Source: UBA6107 sp964533735 (GTDB lineage Bacteria; Chloroflexota; Anaerolineae; Anaerolineales; Anaerolineaceae). Taken from it: 64,000 bases of DNA. The translations under genes and the position numbers were made by a program. Position 1 is the stretch's first letter; every line of letters starts with the position of its first letter. Below, piece after piece: positions 17,397 to 25,460 of the stretch. The stretch lies in contig CAZHMD010000001.1 in NCBI GenBank assembly GCA_964533735.1, forward strand, positions 186,001 to 250,000. The letters are read 5' to 3'. The notes under the pieces are model-generated. The model searched no databases, had not been told where the DNA came from, and worked only from the letters and a program-made list of their open reading frames with translations.

Positions 17397-18332
17397 ATGA
17401 TCTCGATCTATAAAGGTAAGGAAGGGTTGGGGATTGCAGAGGTTCAAACCTACACGGAAGGTTGTTGGGTTAACGTCATTGATCCAACTTCGGATGAACT
17501 TTCCGACCTTACAAAACTCGGTATACCACTGGATTTCATAACATCGCCCCTTGACCTGGATGAACGACCGCGCTCTGAAAAGGACGACGAAGGCACTCAA
17601 TTGATCCTTATCAAGATCCCATTTTTCCAGGGAGATGAGCTTGATGTTCCTTATACTTCAATTCCACTTGGGATCATCCTCACAGAGAAATTTGTCGTTA
17701 CGGTATGCAAGAAAAATAATATCATCCTGGATGAATTACTGCGGACAAAATTGAAAGGGTTTTCCACCGGTAAAAAGATCAGGTTTGTTCTGAGAGTGCT
17801 GCTGTTATCTGCAACAAAATTCCTTTCTTACTTGCGGGAGATTAATAACAGTGTCGAACGGGTTGAGGACAATCTGACAGCCTCCATGAGGAATAAGGAA
17901 GTCCTGGAACTGCTGAAGTACCAGAAAAGCCTGGTCTATTTTGAGACGGCTTTGAAATCTAATGAGTTGATGATGGAAAGATTGCAGAAGACACCGATTT
18001 TTCGACGTTTTCCTGAAGACGAGGATTTACTTGAAGATGTCCTTACAGAAAATCAGCAGGCAATTGAAATGGTGGCAATTGCAGAAAACATACTCAGTTC
18101 GATGATGGACGCGTTCGCTTCAATTATTTCAAATAACCTGAATGTGGTCATGAAGTTTCTGGCTTCGGTCACGATTGTGTTGAGCATCCCCACGATCATC
18201 ACAAGTTTCTTTGGGATGAATGTCACACTTCCAATGAGCGGTCAACCCTGGTCTTATTTAGGAGTCATCGCAATATTTGTAGCTTTATGCTTGCTGGTAA
18301 TATTGATTTTTATTCGAAAAGACTGGTTTTAA
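17397..18332 (+). CDS. corA: CorA-family divalent metal ion transporter
   Basis: A 311-residue member of the CorA/2-TM-GxN family, which forms pentameric channels for Mg2+ or related metals. The large N-terminal cytoplasmic domain includes the long stalk helix (SYLREINNSVERVEDNL onward). Two membrane helices close the protein, with the pore signature GMN in FFGMNV at the end of the first. A positively charged tail (IRKDWF) follows. I start at the ATG at 17397, with GGAG 6 bases upstream, rather than the GTG at 17391. It stands alone between tmRNA and tRNA-Val. Confidence 0.92.
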   Translation: MISIYKGKEGLGIAEVQTYTEGCWVNVIDPTSDELSDLTKLGIPLDFITSPLDLDERPRSEKDDEGTQLILIKIPFFQGDELDVPYTSIPLGIILTEKFVVTVCKKNNIILDELLRTKLKGFSTGKKIRFVLRVLLLSATKFLSYLREINNSVERVEDNLTASMRNKEVLELLKYQKSLVYFETALKSNELMMERLQKTPIFRRFPEDEDLLEDVLTENQQAIEMVAIAENILSSMMDAFASIISNNLNVVMKFLASVTIVLSIPTIITSFFGMNVTLPMSGQPWSYLGVIAIFVALCLLVILIFIRKDWF

Positions 18333-18333
18333 A

Positions 18334-18357
18334 AACCACTTCTCAGAGGAAGTGGTT
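18334..18357 (-). terminator. Terminator downstream of tRNA-Val
   Basis: AACCACTTC (18334-18342) pairs with GAAGTGGTT (18349-18357). The T tract is on the minus strand, so it ends the tRNA-Val transcript; it sits just after the corA stop and may also help end corA. Confidence 0.65.
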
Positions 18358-18368
18358 GATCGGCATTG

Positions 18369-18442
18369 TGGGCGGAACAGGACTCGAACCTGCGACCTCT
18401 TCTGTGTAAGAGAAGCGCTCTAACCAACTGAGCTATCTGCCC
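18369..18442 (-). tRNA. tRNA-Val (anticodon TAC)
   Basis: Minus-strand cloverleaf: acceptor GGGCAGA/TCCGCCC, anticodon stem CTTCT/AGAAG around CTTACAC (anticodon TAC), T-loop TTCGAGT, discriminator A. Position 5 against 68 is an A-C mismatch in the acceptor stem. CCA is not encoded. A TATAAT box lies on the minus strand at 18453-18458, eleven bases upstream. Confidence 0.94.
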
Positions 18443-18487
18443 GAACAGCAAAATTATACCTTATTATTTTTTACCCTGGAGAGTTTA

Positions 18488-19243
18488 ATGCGAGTCGTTC
18501 GGTTTATGGATAAAGAGAAGAAAATTCATTATGGGTGGCTCGATGAAGATCGCGTTGGCTTAATTGAAGGGAGTATTTTTGGAGAATTCAGACGGTTGGA
18601 ACCAACCATTAATATTCGGAATGTCCGTCTACTTGCTCCAGTTACTCCAAGCAAAATTATCTGCGTCGGTCGGAATTATGTCGAACATGCCCGGGAGCAA
18701 AACGTTGATTTACCCGAATCCCCGCTGATCTTTCTAAAACCTCCGTCAGCCGTGATTGCTAACGAGGAAAATATAATGCTTCCCCCGCAGAGCCAGCAGG
18801 TTGAGCACGAGGCGGAACTGGTTGTTGTTGTTGGCAAACAGGGCAAATGGATACCAGTTGAAGAGTGTTCAAAATATATTTTTGGATTTACGATTGGCAA
18901 CGACGTTACCGCAAGAGATCTGCAACACAAGGATTTACAATGGACGCGGGGGAAAGGATTTGATACTTTTTGCCCAATTGGACCATGGATTGAAACTGAG
19001 CTCGATCCGGCAGATTCCCTGATCACTTGCCGAGTTAATGGGGAACTCAGGCAAATGGGATCCACACGCGAAATGGTTTTCTCTGTAAATCATCTATTGG
19101 CTTTTATTTCTACAATTATGACACTCAAACCCGGTGACCTTATTTTCACTGGCACTCCTGCTGGAATTGGACCGCTAACTCAGGGTGATATCGTGGAAGT
19201 AAGCATAGAGGGAATCGGAATCCTAAGAAATTCAGTCGTTTAA
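18488..19243 (+). CDS. Fumarylacetoacetate hydrolase (FAH) family protein
   Basis: A 251-residue FAH-fold protein. The core shows the family metal ligands in EHEAELVVVVGK (E-x-E) and the following aspartate in GNDVTARDLQ, and the closing GDLIFTGTPAGIGPL. Members include acylpyruvases, oxaloacetate decarboxylases and isomerases of aromatic degradation; no aromatic pathway genes are nearby, so a housekeeping oxaloacetate or acylpyruvate activity is more likely, but the substrate cannot be read. It is a single gene with its own terminator. Confidence 0.88.
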   Translation: MRVVRFMDKEKKIHYGWLDEDRVGLIEGSIFGEFRRLEPTINIRNVRLLAPVTPSKIICVGRNYVEHAREQNVDLPESPLIFLKPPSAVIANEENIMLPPQSQQVEHEAELVVVVGKQGKWIPVEECSKYIFGFTIGNDVTARDLQHKDLQWTRGKGFDTFCPIGPWIETELDPADSLITCRVNGELRQMGSTREMVFSVNHLLAFISTIMTLKPGDLIFTGTPAGIGPLTQGDIVEVSIEGIGILRNSVV

Positions 19244-19244
19244 G

Positions 19245-19267
19245 AAAACCTTTGAAAGGTTTTTTTT
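19245..19267 (+). terminator. Intrinsic terminator after the FAH-family gene
   Basis: AAAACCT (19245-19251) and AGGTTTT (19257-19263) form a short hairpin with a 5-base loop, followed by a T run to 19267, directly after the stop codon. Confidence 0.65.
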
Positions 19268-19321
19268 GAACTAATAGCCTAAATATTTATTGAAAACTTC
19301 ATTTTGTCTTATACTCATTTT

Positions 19322-20062
19322 ATGTCGAAGAAAATCAAGGTTGCCCCAGTCACACTGATATTGCTCGGTTTGTCATTAATAACAGCAGGCATTGTTGGTG
19401 CGATAATGTTCAACACACCGATCCATGAAGAAAGTGTAAATTCAAGATATCGTTTTTTCGAGAAAAACCAGCCTATTGAAGTAACAATTCAGGAACCTAC
19501 GCCAGGTTTTTATGAGATTCCTCAAGCAATTCCAACTAAGACTCCACATGGTTTGCCAGGTCTCGGATTAACATATATTCATGATCCGCTGCACCCTGAG
19601 TTTGAGCAGCCAAAAATTCCCGATAGAATCCAAATCCCAGCAATCGGACTTATAGCTCCGGTCGTTATTTCAGATTACAACAAGACAAAAGTTGAAGGGG
19701 AGACTTTTGGTCAATGGGTGGCTCCGTCAAAATTTGCTGCAGGATGGCACCCAGACTCGGCACTGCTTGGCCAGACCGGGAATGTTGTGATTAATGGTCA
19801 CCATAACGAATTTGGAGAAGTATTCGGCGAGCTTGTTGATCTTGAACTTGGGGACATCATCCTTGTTTATTACGAAGATGAAGCATTTACTTACGTAGTT
19901 TCAAATAAAATGATCCTTCCAGAACGATTTCAAGAAACTGCGGTGAGGCTTCAGAATGCCAGATGGTTGGGCAAGACAGACGACACAAGGTTGACACTGG
20001 TTACGTGTTGGCCGGCTGACAATAACACACACCGATTGATAATTGTTGCCCGACCATATTAA
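19322..20062 (+). CDS. Sortase (membrane-anchored transpeptidase)
   Basis: A 246-residue protein with an N-terminal membrane anchor (about residues 8-30) and a sortase domain. Catalytic residues are H160 in VVINGHHNEF, C229 in TLVTCWP and R238 in HRLIIVA. The length and the TLVTCWP signature fit class D/E-like sortases. Sortases attach surface proteins through an LPxTG-type signal; no substrate with such a motif was noticed in this window. ATG at 19322 is chosen over an upstream TTG. A TATACT box at 19310-19315 would start transcription at or near the ATG. Confidence 0.9.
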   Translation: MSKKIKVAPVTLILLGLSLITAGIVGAIMFNTPIHEESVNSRYRFFEKNQPIEVTIQEPTPGFYEIPQAIPTKTPHGLPGLGLTYIHDPLHPEFEQPKIPDRIQIPAIGLIAPVVISDYNKTKVEGETFGQWVAPSKFAAGWHPDSALLGQTGNVVINGHHNEFGEVFGELVDLELGDIILVYYEDEAFTYVVSNKMILPERFQETAVRLQNARWLGKTDDTRLTLVTCWPADNNTHRLIIVARPY

Positions 20063-20093
20063 CCCGAATAATTAGATGAGTTAAAATCCTTAA

Positions 20094-20102
20094 TGGTATA
20101 AT
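20094..20102 (+). promoter_or_regulatory. Extended -10 promoter of the yebC-ruvC-ruvA operon
   Basis: TGGTATAAT, an extended -10 element (TGn-TATAAT), 31 bases before the yebC start codon. No consensus -35 was seen, which such promoters do not need. Confidence 0.5.
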
Positions 20103-20133
20103 TTTTTTGCTAAATTACCCTAAAGGAGTACAT

Positions 20134-20889
20134 ATGTCCGGTCATTCTAAATGGGCAACGATCAAGAGGAAAAAAGGCGCCGCCGATGCTAAGCGGGGGC
20201 AAGTTTTTACCAGGCTTACACGAGAAATTGTAATGGCAGCAAGAGAAGGCGGGGGAGACCCTGATTCCAATTTCAGGTTACGTCTGGCGATCGACAAAGC
20301 CAAAGCCCAGAGTATGCCCAAAGATAATATCGACCGCGCAGTAAAAAGAGCTTCCGGTGAAGGCAAGGAAGGTGAAGTTTATGAAGAGGTGTTGTACGAG
20401 GGTTATGCCCCTCACGGCGTTGCTTTAATCATTGAATGTGTTACCGAAAATCGCAATCGTACGGTTGCTGAGGTGCGGCATTTGCTTGCAAGATCCGGAG
20501 GCAGTATGGCTGAAATCGGTGCTGTTTCCTGGCAATTTAAACGTGCCGCCTCATTCTCTTTTCCTGCAGAAAAATTCAATTTTGACAAAGTATTTGAAAT
20601 TGCAGTTGAAGGGGGAGCAGATGACGTTGTCCAGGATGACGACGAAATAAGTGTTGTAGCGCCAGTGGAATCTTTCAAAACATTGAGTGACAGATTCCGT
20701 GCAGCAAATATGATGCCTGAAGAAGCAGGACTCAGTATGATCCCAAACCAGGAATTGGAATTAAACGTGGAGCATACTCTACAGGTATTACGCACAATCG
20801 ATGGCTTGGAAGAACTCGATGATGTGCAATATGTTTATTCAAACTTGAAAATCTCTGAAGAAGCCATGGCAGCGATGGAATCTGAGTAG
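20134..20889 (+). CDS. yebC: YebC/PmpR-family protein
   Basis: A 251-residue protein starting MSGHSKWATIKRKKGAADAKRG, the family hallmark. The three-domain plan of YebC/TACO1 is complete. Members have been described as transcription regulators and, more recently, as factors that help ribosomes through polyproline stretches. The ATG at 20134 has a strong AAAGGAG site upstream; an earlier in-frame TTG is rejected because MSGHSKW is the conserved beginning. It is followed by ruvC after 5 bases, a common bacterial arrangement. Confidence 0.95.
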   Translation: MSGHSKWATIKRKKGAADAKRGQVFTRLTREIVMAAREGGGDPDSNFRLRLAIDKAKAQSMPKDNIDRAVKRASGEGKEGEVYEEVLYEGYAPHGVALIIECVTENRNRTVAEVRHLLARSGGSMAEIGAVSWQFKRAASFSFPAEKFNFDKVFEIAVEGGADDVVQDDDEISVVAPVESFKTLSDRFRAANMMPEEAGLSMIPNQELELNVEHTLQVLRTIDGLEELDDVQYVYSNLKISEEAMAAMESE

Positions 20890-20894
20890 GTCTT

Positions 20895-21398
20895 ATGCTT
20901 GTCATTGGCATAGACCCGGGGACAGAAACAACTGGATATGGGATTGTAAGTGAAAATGATGCCGGCGAATTAACCCTTGTTTGCTTTGGCGTCATAAAAA
21001 CCAGTAAAGAGAACTCACCGGCAATAAGGCTGCAAAAGATTTACAAAGAATTAAATAAAATACTACTTCTCAACAGCCCAGTGAGTGGAGCTGTTGAGAA
21101 GTTGTTTTTTCAAAGAAACGTCTCCACCGCTATAGCTGTGGGTCAGGCAAGAGGGGTGATTCTACTCGCGTTAGGCAACGCGAACCTGGATATTGAAGAA
21201 TATACTCCGAATGAAGTAAAGCAAAGTGTGACGGGGTATGGAAATGCTGACAAGAAACAGGTTCAGGAGATGGTAAAGATACTTTTGGGTTTGGATGTTA
21301 TCCCAAAACCAGATGATGCTGCCGACGCTTTAGCGGTTGCTATCTGTCACCTTCGACACCAAAAACTAAAATCTTTGTCCGAAGGAAACGAGAATTGA
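20895..21398 (+). CDS. ruvC: Holliday junction resolvase RuvC
   Basis: A 167-residue RNase H-fold endonuclease that cuts Holliday junctions. The metal-binding acidic residues are visible: D7 in IGIDPGTETTGYGI, the glutamate in AVEKLFFQRN and the pair in PDDAADALAVAICH. Length and motifs are typical. It lies between yebC and a SpoU methylase and is followed by ruvA one gene later; ruvB is not in the operon. Confidence 0.96.
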   Translation: MLVIGIDPGTETTGYGIVSENDAGELTLVCFGVIKTSKENSPAIRLQKIYKELNKILLLNSPVSGAVEKLFFQRNVSTAIAVGQARGVILLALGNANLDIEEYTPNEVKQSVTGYGNADKKQVQEMVKILLGLDVIPKPDDAADALAVAICHLRHQKLKSLSEGNEN

Positions 21399-22195
21399 TC
21401 ACTAGCAGCTCCAACCAACAAATTAAGGACATTAAGCGTTTAAAAGATCGCAAATACCGGGACGATACTCATTTGTTTTTTATTGAGGGCATCCGATTAG
21501 TCCACGATGCCATGAGGAAACCTAAGAATATCAAAACACTTGTTTTTTCCCGAGAATTATCCCGCTCACAAAAAACAGAGGAAATCGTAATAACCGCGCT
21601 GAAGGCAGGAATCCCTGTCCTGGAGGTTGGTGCGGAGGTGTTTAAGACCCTTTCCCAAAAGGATGGTCCGCAGGGATTGGCTGCTGTGGTTAACCAAGAA
21701 TGGGAAATATTGAATTCCGCCAGTGAATTACCCGGACCCTGGTCAGCTTTGATTGAGGTGGCAGATCCAGGCAACCTGGGAACGATTTTGAGGACATCGG
21801 ATGCAACAGGCGGAGCCGGGGTCATTCTTGTCGGTCACTGTACCGATCCATTCGATCCAATTGCTTCAAGAGCGAGCATGGGCTCAATTTTTTCACAGAG
21901 AATTTTGAAAGCAGATAAATCAGTATTTATCGAATGGGCAGGCAAATGTAAACAACGTATTATTGGTACCTCCGATAGAGCTGAAATGGATTATAAAGAC
22001 GCAAAATACTCACCAGAGTCGATTTTATTAATGGGAAGTGAAAGGCAGGGTATACCTGAAGATATCGAGGCGATATGTAACCTGATGGTGTCCATTCCAA
22101 TGATTGGGATCAGTGATTCATTGAATCTTGCAGTCGCCACATCAGTTATGATGTATGAAAGGTTCAATCAACAACGGAAAGGGAATACACAATGA
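21395..22195 (+). CDS. SpoU/TrmH-family RNA 2'-O-ribose methyltransferase
   Basis: A 266-residue SPOUT methyltransferase. The N-terminal substrate-binding domain begins NQQIKDIKRLKDRKYRDDTHLFFIEGIRLV. The trefoil-knot SAM-binding motifs are DPGNLGTILRTSDATG, ILLMGSERQGIP and SIPMIGISDSLNLAVATSVMMYE. The RNA target is not deducible, though most such proteins act on rRNA. TTG start at 21395 overlaps the ruvC stop by 4 bases and has an AAGGA site upstream. Its stop overlaps ruvA in the same way. Confidence 0.92.
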   Translation: MITSSSNQQIKDIKRLKDRKYRDDTHLFFIEGIRLVHDAMRKPKNIKTLVFSRELSRSQKTEEIVITALKAGIPVLEVGAEVFKTLSQKDGPQGLAAVVNQEWEILNSASELPGPWSALIEVADPGNLGTILRTSDATGGAGVILVGHCTDPFDPIASRASMGSIFSQRILKADKSVFIEWAGKCKQRIIGTSDRAEMDYKDAKYSPESILLMGSERQGIPEDIEAICNLMVSIPMIGISDSLNLAVATSVMMYERFNQQRKGNTQ

Positions 22196-22764
22196 TTGCA
22201 TCAATCGAAGGAAACCTAACCTATATTGGCGACGATTTCCTGGTCGTGAATGTTGGAGGTGTCGGTTTCAAAGTGATGTGTTCCGCAGGGTTTATTCGTT
22301 CAGCGGAGTTATTCAAACCCGTCAGTTTGCATACATACCTCTCCGTACGGGAAGACGCCCTTAATTTGTTTGGTTTTGAGCATGTCGAGGAGAGAGACAT
22401 GTTCGTGCTCTTAATTGGCGTACCCGGGATTGGCCCTAAAACAGCACTCAATATCGTTTCCACCTTATCGCTGGAAATGATCAACAAGGCAGTTATCCAA
22501 GAGCAACCGGAATTATTCAATAATGTGGTTGGCGTCGGAAAAAAATCTGCGCAGAGTATTATCTTGCACTTGCAAGGGAAATTGATGAAGGGGGTTGGTC
22601 CAATTTACGGGATAACTAAAGAAGTGGACACTGATATTATTGCTGCATTAACCAATTTGGGATACAGCCTGATAGAAGCCCAAACGGCGATACAGTTGAT
22701 CCCCAAAGAGTCCCCCTCAGATTTAGAAAGCCGGCTCCGGATTGCGCTTCAACAACTAGCTTGA
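22192..22764 (+). CDS. ruvA: Holliday junction branch-migration protein RuvA
   Basis: A 190-residue RuvA with the N-terminal OB fold (MIASIEGNLTYIGDDFLVVNVGGVGFKV), the tandem helix-hairpin-helix region (LIGVPGIGPKTALNIVSTLS and VVGVGKKSAQSIILHLQGK) and a short C-terminal domain that contacts RuvB. Slightly shorter than E. coli RuvA (203 residues). It overlaps the SpoU gene by 4 bases. RuvA binds the four-way junction and loads RuvB, whose gene must be elsewhere. Confidence 0.95.
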   Translation: MIASIEGNLTYIGDDFLVVNVGGVGFKVMCSAGFIRSAELFKPVSLHTYLSVREDALNLFGFEHVEERDMFVLLIGVPGIGPKTALNIVSTLSLEMINKAVIQEQPELFNNVVGVGKKSAQSIILHLQGKLMKGVGPIYGITKEVDTDIIAALTNLGYSLIEAQTAIQLIPKESPSDLESRLRIALQQLA

Positions 22765-22869
22765 GAACGGCTCCAGCGCGTATAACAACGGTAATCCTAA
22801 AAGAATTATATTGAAGTAAAATTGAGTATTGGAATACTTCTTCACACTGGAATATCAATTGGAGACTAA

Positions 22870-24531
22870 ATGACGGAACTTTTTGACAAATATTCAGAGG
22901 AACTTGCCTCCAAGATTTCACTTTTTGAGAAGAGTCTGGAAGTAAGAAATATTGGTGAGGTAATTGAGGCAGGCGATGGAATTGCTCAAGTAAAGGGTTT
23001 AACAGGAGTCAAATCTCAAGAGCTTGTCCAATTTTCAAATGACGTTAAAGGAATCGCTTTTAACCTGAAAGAAGAAAAGGTCGGTGTAATTATCCTTGGT
23101 GACTACTCTACGATTCGAGAAGGTATGCTTGTTGAAACAACAGGACGAATTTCTTCGGTTCCTGCTGGCGAGCAACTGATCGGTAGAGTGGTAAATGCGC
23201 TCGGTGAACCGGTTGATGGCAAAGGTGATATTAAAACGAACAGGTTTCAACCTCTGGAAAAAGTAGCTCCGGGTGTTATTGAAAGACGCGATGTAGACAC
23301 ACCAGTACAAACTGGCATCAAGTCTATTGATGCCATGATCCCGGTTGGACGCGGTCAGCGTGAATTGATCATTGGAGACCGGCAAACTGGTAAAACTGCT
23401 ATCGCCATCGATACGATCATCAACCAAAAAGGCAAGAATTTGATCTGTATCTATGTGGCTATCGGGCAAAAGAAAGCTGCTGTGGCCAGAACTGTAGCAT
23501 TATTGGATCAATATGGGGCCATGGAACACACCATCGTTGTATCCGCGTCTGCTGATGAATCGGCCGCCATGCTTTACATTGCACCGTATGCCGGGTGTGC
23601 CATCGCAGAATATTTTATGGAAAATGGGTACGATGCACTGGTCGTTTATGATGATCTGTCCAAGCATGCCTGGGCATATCGCCAAATTTCTTTGCTTTTG
23701 CGCCGGCCGCCTGGTCGAGAAGCCTATCCTGGAGATGTTTTTTATCTTCATTCAAGATTATTGGAACGGGCTGCTTGTATGGCGTATGCTTACACTATTG
23801 TACCCAAGTCATTTAAAGGTGACGAAATTGAACTTGAAAAAGTAGATCAAGGCGCAATTTTTAGCGGACCAATGGCATTTCACGATGCAGGTAAGTCTCT
23901 TGAAAGTGAAGCAGCTAAAAGTGATAAAAAGATTGTTAAAGTAGCAAAAAGTGGTGGTTCTATTACCGCATTGCCTATTATTGAAACTTTGTTAGGGGAT
24001 GTCTCAGCTTACATCCCGACTAATGTTATATCCATCACTGACGGTCAGATCTACCTGGAGGGTAACCTCTTCAATGCTGGCATACGTCCTGCAGTAAATG
24101 TTGGTATTTCTGTTTCGCGCGTAGGCGGAGCAGCACAAACCAAGGCCATGAAGCAGGTGGCAGGTCGCTTACGTTTGGATATGGCCAACTTTAGAGAATT
24201 GGCAGCCTTTGCCCAATTTGGCTCCGATCTGGATAAAGCGACGCTCGGCCAACTTAACCGTGGGCTAAGGCTACAAGAAATCCTTAAGCAACCACAATAC
24301 GAACCAATTCAACTTGCCGAACAGGTTATCGTTCTATACGCAGGTACAAATGGTTACGCCGACACAGTACCTCTGGACCGGATGAAAAATTGGCAGGCTG
24401 ACCTTTTACGCTGGGTGGAATCATCTTATCCACAAATTAGTAAATCTATCGCAGCGGACAAACGCATCACGACTGAAACAGAACAGGAATTAAAGAACGC
24501 ATTGTCCTTATTCCTTTCGTCATGGAAATAA
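22870..24531 (+). CDS. atpA: F-type ATP synthase subunit alpha
   Basis: F1 alpha subunit, 553 residues. The P-loop GDRQTGKTA, the catalytic-interface arginine segment (ISVSRVGGAAQTKAMK) and the LPIIETLLGDVSAYIPTNVISITDGQIYLE block identify it. It is about 40-50 residues longer than usual: extra sequence between LLERAA and GSITALPII (roughly residues 305-360) looks like an insertion, possibly a lineage feature. It heads a block atpA-atpG-atpD-atpC; genes for a, c, b and delta subunits are not upstream, where ruvA is found instead. Confidence 0.96.
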   Translation: MTELFDKYSEELASKISLFEKSLEVRNIGEVIEAGDGIAQVKGLTGVKSQELVQFSNDVKGIAFNLKEEKVGVIILGDYSTIREGMLVETTGRISSVPAGEQLIGRVVNALGEPVDGKGDIKTNRFQPLEKVAPGVIERRDVDTPVQTGIKSIDAMIPVGRGQRELIIGDRQTGKTAIAIDTIINQKGKNLICIYVAIGQKKAAVARTVALLDQYGAMEHTIVVSASADESAAMLYIAPYAGCAIAEYFMENGYDALVVYDDLSKHAWAYRQISLLLRRPPGREAYPGDVFYLHSRLLERAACMAYAYTIVPKSFKGDEIELEKVDQGAIFSGPMAFHDAGKSLESEAAKSDKKIVKVAKSGGSITALPIIETLLGDVSAYIPTNVISITDGQIYLEGNLFNAGIRPAVNVGISVSRVGGAAQTKAMKQVAGRLRLDMANFRELAAFAQFGSDLDKATLGQLNRGLRLQEILKQPQYEPIQLAEQVIVLYAGTNGYADTVPLDRMKNWQADLLRWVESSYPQISKSIAADKRITTETEQELKNALSLFLSSWK

Positions 24532-24548
24532 TTACTGGTTAAAACAAG

Positions 24549-25433
24549 ATGCCTTCGATCAGAGAAATGCGATTGAGAATCAAGAGTGTAAAGTCTCTAG
24601 CCCAGGTAACCAGGGCATTGGAGACGGTTAGTGCCAGCAAGGTAAGGAAGGCTGTCCAGGCGAATTCCGCTTCCCAGCCATACTCCATAAAATCCTGGAA
24701 GGTATTGCTCCATCTTGCCAGGCAGCCTGGAAGAAACTCCTTACATCCATTATTAAATGAGCGACCAAAAGTTCATAAAATCCTGGTAATCATGGTTACC
24801 GGTGACAGGGGATTGGCAGGATCTTACAACGTAAATGTGTTACGTAATACGTTACTGCATTTTGATACGATGGATATCCCTGTTAATTACATTTGTGTGG
24901 GAAGGAAAGGGAGAGACTTGCTGCTCAGGCGGAAAGAAAAAGTGATCGCAGACTTTTCTGACCTACAGAATCCTGTCACTTTCCTGGAGATATCTCCCAT
25001 CAGCCGCATGGTTGTAACCGGATTTCTAAATGAAGAATACGATAAAGTATTTTTATCCTTCACACAATTTGAAACCATGAGCAGGCAAACAAATGTGATC
25101 CGGCAAATTCTGCCCTTGGAAATTGATCCTGGAGGAAAGGGTATCAACGCTACACATGTTAATAGTCAGTCGGTTTTTACCTATGAACCTGAAGCGAGTT
25201 CCATATTAGACGAAATTATTCCGAGATTTACTGCCATGCAGATTTTCCAGGCTGTACTGTCCTCTCAAGCCTCAGAACACGCCGCCCGCATGATCGCCAT
25301 GTCCAATGCTACTGAAAATGCCCACGAATTAGTGGATGTACTGACTCTGCAATATAACAAAGCGAGACAACAAACGATAACTAACGAGATGCTGGACATA
25401 GTTGGTGGTGCTGCAGCTCAGACCCAGAATTAA
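24549..25433 (+). CDS. atpG: F-type ATP synthase subunit gamma
   Basis: The 294-residue central-stalk subunit. The N-terminal helix MPSIREMRLRIKSVKSLAQVTRALETVSASKVRKA and the C-terminal helix ASEHAARMIAMSNATENAHELVDVLTLQYNKARQQTITNEMLDIVGGA are the conserved coiled-coil shaft that turns inside the alpha3beta3 ring. The central VTGDRGLAGSYN motif is present. It follows atpA by 17 bases and precedes atpD. Confidence 0.96.
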   Translation: MPSIREMRLRIKSVKSLAQVTRALETVSASKVRKAVQANSASQPYSIKSWKVLLHLARQPGRNSLHPLLNERPKVHKILVIMVTGDRGLAGSYNVNVLRNTLLHFDTMDIPVNYICVGRKGRDLLLRRKEKVIADFSDLQNPVTFLEISPISRMVVTGFLNEEYDKVFLSFTQFETMSRQTNVIRQILPLEIDPGGKGINATHVNSQSVFTYEPEASSILDEIIPRFTAMQIFQAVLSSQASEHAARMIAMSNATENAHELVDVLTLQYNKARQQTITNEMLDIVGGAAAQTQN

Positions 25434-25460
25434 CCATGTTCGTTATTGGAGGAAGTCCTA

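Noticed and set aside
22800..22850. Small inverted repeats (AGTATT/AATACT and GAAGTA/TACTTC) ahead of atpA
   Set aside because: Too short and AT-rich to distinguish from chance; no riboswitch-like conserved core was recognised.
23035..23469. Antisense open frame across atpA
   Set aside because: Shadow of a highly conserved coding gene, with no independent motif.
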